Assembly: GCA_037384225.1 (NCBI GenBank)
Contig: JARROD010000073.1
Span: 1-46,034, forward strand
Reading direction: 5' to 3'
Source of the DNA: JARROD01 sp037384225
GTDB taxonomy: Bacteria > Pseudomonadota > Gammaproteobacteria > Pseudomonadales > Cellvibrionaceae
Length of the DNA: 46,034 nucleotides
Shown: piece after piece, positions 42,453 through 46,034 of the stretch
How positions within the stretch are numbered: position 1 is the first letter of the stretch
How the letters are laid out: each line of letters starts with the position of its first letter
Notes under the pieces: generated by a model
What the model saw: only the letters and a program-made list of their open reading frames with translations
What the model was told of the DNA's origin: nothing
The model's database searches: none
Made by a program: the position numbers and the translations under genes

Positions 42453-43256
42453 ATGGCGGGTTTCACGTTTTGCCCGCAGTGTCAGTGGGCAAACTTGCGT
42501 TCGAGGTTATCCGGGTTACCCGCAATGGTGAGTCTGGTTTTGGTGTTCGGGATAAGTGGCTGTGCTCAGCATAGTCGGCACTCTGTCACGCCTGTTGAAT
42601 TGGGGATAGTGAAGTTTGTTCCTGCACCGGGGCTGCCCACTGAAATTGAATCCATTATTTCAACTCCCTTTCAATGGAATACCCTGGGCCGTGGAGCGGT
42701 TCAGGGTATCGGCCAGTGCACACGAATGCGGGTGCAGGGGGGGCCGGAAGCCCTGCTGCAGTGGCTGGTCTGTTTTCCTATTAGCGCTGTAATCGGAGCC
42801 ATTGCCGGTTTCGCCAGAGAGCCGCCCCCACAGACCATCAATGTGGATGACCTAACCGGTTTTTTTGAAAGCGGCCAATTTCAGCCGATGATCAGCGAGT
42901 ATGCTTCCGTCTACGCGCAAAACGTCGGTATGAATGTGCTGGCGCCGCTAGACGAGGTCAACCCCGATGCTACCACAGCGGCTGTCAGCGCCGATACACA
43001 GATCGAAATCTGGGTCAAAAAAATCAAGCTCAATTGTGTGTCTAACGCCGGCAGAATGGTGGTGATATTAGATTTGACGCTGGATGTGAATATCCGCGAG
43101 ACAGGGGACGGTTTGGCGCTCAAGCATTTTGAGGTGAGCCTGGAAAGCAAGCCTTACACCTACTATTACTGGCTGTCCGATGACTATGCGCCACTGCACG
43201 ATTTTGTGAAAAAGGCGATGCAAAAACTGATTGCGAAAACGGTCACAGCTACTTGA
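42453..43256 (+). CDS. Putative lipoprotein of unknown function
   Basis: The frame from 42453 gives 267 residues. A hydrophobic stretch MVSLVLVFGISGC with a lipobox starts at residue 25, so the true start may be the ATG at 42525 (243 residues), although neither has a strong ribosome site. A short hydrophobic, Gly/Ala-rich segment (WLVCFPISAVIGAIAGFA) follows. The C-terminal half (about 150-265) is a beta-rich domain with TQIEIWVKKIKLNCVSN and LDLTLDVNIRETGDG. I do not recognise a family. It is probably an outer-membrane-anchored periplasmic protein. It converges on the M20 peptidase gene. Confidence 0.7.
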   Translation: MAGFTFCPQCQWANLRSRLSGLPAMVSLVLVFGISGCAQHSRHSVTPVELGIVKFVPAPGLPTEIESIISTPFQWNTLGRGAVQGIGQCTRMRVQGGPEALLQWLVCFPISAVIGAIAGFAREPPPQTINVDDLTGFFESGQFQPMISEYASVYAQNVGMNVLAPLDEVNPDATTAAVSADTQIEIWVKKIKLNCVSNAGRMVVILDLTLDVNIRETGDGLALKHFEVSLESKPYTYYYWLSDDYAPLHDFVKKAMQKLIAKTVTAT

Positions 43257-43260
43257 AAGC

Positions 43261-43291
43261 CGACGTGAATACAAGGTACGCACTCACGTCG
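43261..43291. terminator. Stem-loop between convergent genes
   Basis: CGACGTGA (43261-43268) and TCACGTCG (43284-43291) are perfect arms around a 15-nt loop in the 53-bp gap between two convergent stops. It could end both transcripts. There is no T-run on either side, so confidence is limited. Confidence 0.4.
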
Positions 43292-43309
43292 ACGCCGCTT
43301 AGGAACGGG

Positions 43310-45070
43310 TTACTGCAACTGCGGCAGATTGGCGAGTCGGGCAAATGACTCGGTGACAATCTGCAGGTCGAGTAAAAACTGTTCCACGGTCTTAAATTCG
43401 TTGGCATTGTGACCACTGTAGCGGGCATCGGGTAGGGAAAGCCCGAATTGCACGCCGTTGGGCAGGTCGTGGACCGAGGTGCCGCCACTGGAAGAGCCAA
43501 AGCGGCGCTCAATACCGAGATTTTCACTGGCGACGTCGAGCAGGGCGTTGACCCACTTGCCTTCCGGATTGCGGTACATGGGGGACGAAAGTGCATAGTC
43601 TACCGCCATGTCGACGTTGTGTTCGGTGCGCCACTGGGACAGCTTTTTCTCTATCTCCGATTGTAGCACCGCGGGTTCCTTGCCGACAGGAATGCGCAGA
43701 TTCACCGCTACCTGGAGCTTTTTCTCGTCCAAACCAATAAAAGTCAGCGCTGTTGTCAGCGGTCCCATAAACTCGTGGTTGAAGTCCACGCCCAATGCCT
43801 TGCCGTGGAAGTCCAGGCCCCAGTTGTCGTTGGCGTACTGCGCAGCATCGGTGATATGGTTCTCTTTGATCTCAAGATTACGGTTTAATACCGCAATCAG
43901 CCCCAGTAGCCGTGATACCGGGTTGATCCCCGAACCGGGATCCGAGGAGTGGGCGGAAACCCCTACCATTGTCAGCAATAGATCACCGTTGTCAATGCGG
44001 GTATTGCTGGAAAAATCCTTACCCTTGGCGGCAATGTATTGCTTGGCGAGGCGATCGATATCTGCCTTCAGTCTTTTTGCCTTCGAGGTCTTAATGCGCG
44101 CCGTAGCGGCTTTGGGGATTTGATTGGTCGCCAGCCCACCGGTGAGGGAAACAATCTCGGCGCCTTTGCCAGAGCCTTTGCGCACGGGGAAATTAGCCAT
44201 GATCACGCCGTAGCCCTTCTCGGCGATAACCACGGGGTAGGAGCCGTCGAGCGCCAGATTGTAATCCGGCGTAGGGTTGTGTTTCAGGTAGTGCTCTATG
44301 GCCCCGGCCCCGGTTTCCTCGGTCGTGTCCACCATTAGCCGGAACGTGTGCAGGAGGGGAATTTGCTCCTCCTTTATCACCTTCATGGCCAGCAGGCTGG
44401 CCACAATTCCGTTTTTATCGTCTTCGGTGCCGCGGCCGTACATACGCCCGTCAATAGTGGTGACAGTAAATGGATCGAGCTTGGTGCCATCATCCAGAAC
44501 CCACAGATCCTTGTTGACGGGGACCACATCTGCGTGGGCGTGGATACCTATCAAGGCGTCGCTTTTCCCCGGCAGGGTAACTTCGAATACCCGATTGTCT
44601 ACATTTCTAAATGCCAGATCGAAACGGCCGGCTATTTTTTCCAGCGCTTTGCCCATGGTTTTGATATTGGGGTTTTCGTGTTGTGGAACATCGGCGACCT
44701 TGAAGGTGGGAATGGCGACCAGTTTAGTGAGCATTTCCTTAGCCAACTGGCCGTATTTCACGCGGGTATAGATGCCCAGCAAGCGGTAAATGCTGTTTTG
44801 TTGAGTCGCGTGTAAGGGCTTTCCGGCTAAATACTGCTCGATGGCAGGACCAGTCCCGCCGGCAAGACTTTTGTCGCCGCTAAGCTGGGTTAGAAATTGT
44901 TTGAAATTATCCGGTTTTTTATGGGTAAACGCTGTGGATATCGCGCTGGCCGCGGCCTTGTCGATAAGGGGGACAGGCTGTGTTGAAGCCTGGGACAGGC
45001 CGGCGCCGAGGCCGACCACTAATACGGTAAAAGCCAGGGAAAGCTTGGCGAGGGTCGTTCTGTAGGTCAT
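43310..45070 (-). CDS. Secreted M20-family peptidase (PepV/dipeptidase-like)
   Basis: The 586-residue protein has a Sec signal peptide (LSLAFTVLVVGLGAGLSQAS). The metalloexopeptidase residues are present: GIHAHADVVPV (first zinc His and Asp), GRGTEDDKNGIV (bridging Asp), DTTEETGAG (catalytic Glu pair), LALDGSYPVV (Asp), and GHNANEFKT (last His). A dimerisation domain lies at about 300-440. It probably cleaves dipeptides or other short peptides in the periplasm. The long N-terminal region (about 30-125) before the catalytic core is not typical of small M20 enzymes. It appears monocistronic. Confidence 0.9.
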   Translation of the reverse strand: MTYRTTLAKLSLAFTVLVVGLGAGLSQASTQPVPLIDKAAASAISTAFTHKKPDNFKQFLTQLSGDKSLAGGTGPAIEQYLAGKPLHATQQNSIYRLLGIYTRVKYGQLAKEMLTKLVAIPTFKVADVPQHENPNIKTMGKALEKIAGRFDLAFRNVDNRVFEVTLPGKSDALIGIHAHADVVPVNKDLWVLDDGTKLDPFTVTTIDGRMYGRGTEDDKNGIVASLLAMKVIKEEQIPLLHTFRLMVDTTEETGAGAIEHYLKHNPTPDYNLALDGSYPVVIAEKGYGVIMANFPVRKGSGKGAEIVSLTGGLATNQIPKAATARIKTSKAKRLKADIDRLAKQYIAAKGKDFSSNTRIDNGDLLLTMVGVSAHSSDPGSGINPVSRLLGLIAVLNRNLEIKENHITDAAQYANDNWGLDFHGKALGVDFNHEFMGPLTTALTFIGLDEKKLQVAVNLRIPVGKEPAVLQSEIEKKLSQWRTEHNVDMAVDYALSSPMYRNPEGKWVNALLDVASENLGIERRFGSSSGGTSVHDLPNGVQFGLSLPDARYSGHNANEFKTVEQFLLDLQIVTESFARLANLPQLQ

Positions 45071-45397
45071 GGTGTTATGTTCACCTGTAGATCGAAAACG
45101 AAGGATGATAGCAAATTATGGTATCCCGTGTCGTTTCAACCACTTTTTGATGGCGCTCCAACCGAACTTTACAAGGGTTTACGTCAGGGTCAGAGTCGCG
45201 AACCGCCTATGTGATCGGCTGTTGCGCACAGAGCCGGATGACCTCGGGATACTGTAAAACCCTAGACGAATGAATGGGGGGGCACCTCATTACTCGCTTG
45301 CCGAGGGTGAATTGCTCAGCAACAGACGGGAACAATCCAATCTGACAGACACCTTCACAAGTTCGGTAACTTTCAGATTGGGCCTGAGCTCGAAAAT
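45071..45397. other. 327-bp gap without a gene
   Basis: Short frames here have no ribosome sites or recognisable products. A run of seven G lies at about 45277-45283. The gap must contain the M20 peptidase promoter on the minus strand, but I recognise no clear element. Confidence 0.5.
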
Positions 45398-45757
45398 TTA
45401 TGCAACGGAATCAGACCATACTGCAAATTCATTGCCGCTCGGTTCTATAAAGTGAAAACGCCGCCCGCCTGGAAAGCTGAAAACAGGCTTGACAATTGAA
45501 GCGCCTGCTTTAGTTACTTTGCCGAGTGTATCTTCCAGGTTTTTACTGTAAAAGACGATTAATGCTGCACCATTGGCGGTGGTGGATTTTAATCCACTTT
45601 TAAAAAATCCGCCGTCGACTCCCTGATTAGAGAATGCTGTGTATTCAGGGCCATAATCTACGAAAGACCACCCAAATACTGATGTAAAAAAAGCTTTTGT
45701 CGCCTCTAAGTTGTTGGCAGGGAATTCGATGTAATTGATTTTTTCATGTTCGTTCAT
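45398..45757 (-). CDS. Glyoxalase/VOC-family protein
   Basis: The ATG at 45757 gives 119 residues and begins the domain directly (MNEHEKINYIEFPANNLEATKAFFTSVFGW); the longer frame to 45919 adds unrelated sequence. Paired beta-alpha-beta-beta-beta units are visible, ending RRFHFIEPSGNEFAVWS, the usual VOC C-terminal motif with a metal-type Glu. Related proteins bind or isomerise small molecules or give drug resistance. The substrate is not known. A small open frame overlaps its start by 4 bp (ATGA), but I do not consider that a firm gene. Confidence 0.87.
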   Translation of the reverse strand: MNEHEKINYIEFPANNLEATKAFFTSVFGWSFVDYGPEYTAFSNQGVDGGFFKSGLKSTTANGAALIVFYSKNLEDTLGKVTKAGASIVKPVFSFPGGRRFHFIEPSGNEFAVWSDSVA

Positions 45758-45981
45758 TTGTCTATATCCGTCGTTTTGGTCGAATGAGTAATTGTTCCGC
45801 CATGGGCGCGTATAAATTGTTGCGAACAGTTTAGCGAACCGTTTGCTATCGTCAATGTTCTGGCTTGGTCCATTGCTTTTTTGGGTACATAGTAATCTGT
45901 ATGTGGCATCGGTTTGCACCTGTCGTTTATCGGTGTATACTCGTTTAGATTAATGGACTTGGATTGATCGGTCGGCGTTTT

Positions 45982-46009
45982 AGCCTCGGTGAGTTTCATC
46001 GGGGCTTTT
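45982..46009 (+). terminator. Rho-independent terminator at the window end
   Basis: AGCCTCGGTGA (45982-45992) and TCATCGGGGCT (45996-46006) form an 11-bp stem (with U-G pairs) around GTT, followed by TTTTC. It is oriented for plus-strand transcription, though no plus-strand gene is obvious just upstream. The rest of 45758-46034 has only short, unsupported frames. Confidence 0.6.
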
Positions 46010-46034
46010 CATTGTTTAGAGGTCCTGCATCTCC

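Noticed and set aside
45754..45999. 81-residue open frame upstream of the VOC gene
   Set aside because: Its start lies inside the terminator stem at 45982-46006 and it has no ribosome site or known similarity; the ATGA overlap with the VOC gene may be chance.

Overview
The window looks like a chromosomal segment of a marine-type gammaproteobacterium near the Cellvibrionaceae or pseudomonads. Three things support this. serB, fimX and a PilZ-like gene sit together as in Pseudomonas aeruginosa (PA4960-PA4958, from memory). The biotin genes run bioB-F-H-C-D, with bioH and bioC evidently derived from one fused gene, an arrangement I recall from Saccharophagus and Teredinibacter. The regulators include TyrR, PsrA-like and BirA-type sites. 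No rRNA, tRNA, CRISPR or complete insertion sequence was seen.

Region 1 (387-7425) is a tight one-strand block of six genes: a GTP cyclohydrolase II with a degenerate RibB half, a 100-residue Gly-rich protein, a membrane-anchored double WD40 propeller, a sulfotransferase, an ABC exporter with an N-terminal HMA-like domain, and a 74-residue acidic protein. GTPCH-II plus a WD-repeat protein recalls toxB/toxC of toxoflavin clusters, but the rest differs. This is the best candidate for an undescribed system. Region 2 (7.5-13.6 kb) holds a GNAT acetyltransferase, serB, fimX and the PilZ-like gene. Region 3 (13.8-16.5 kb) is the EF-P modification locus: epmB is intact, but efp has lost its 5' end next to a 97-bp inverted-repeat element and epmA has an internal deletion with a frameshift. 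Region 4 (16.5-20.7 kb) has cysE, srkA, a KAS III-like gene and comF, all leftward. Region 5 (20.7-25.5 kb) is the bio operon behind a BirA-type operator; bioHC is broken at its junction.

Region 6 (25.7-30.2 kb) has a FlgEFG-like small protein with a SprA-type metalloprotease, an acyl-CoA dehydrogenase under a PsrA-like palindrome, a small membrane protein, an Hpt protein, and a SutA-like gene bracketed by repeats. Region 7 (30.4-34.3 kb) carries egtB-egtD for ergothioneine and an upstream Cys/Met-type PLP enzyme with a sigma-54 promoter and a TyrR box. Region 8 (34.6-40.1 kb) is aromatic amino-acid catabolism: tyrR, hmgA and two LacI regulators. hmgA lacks the usual WHGN histidine, and the tyrR 3' end looks frameshifted. 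Region 9 (40.1-46 kb) has a Sel1 lipoprotein, a purine nucleoside permease-like gene cut from its lipoprotein signal by a frameshift, an unknown lipoprotein, an M20 peptidase and a VOC protein.

Two window-wide patterns stand out. Small indels or frameshifts damage at least five recognisable genes (efp, epmA, bioHC, tyrR, the permease), suggesting either real decay or sequence/assembly error. A 30-bp motif (TATACC...CAAACGCTTTGGGTATA) recurs five times, always between genes and mostly at promoters.
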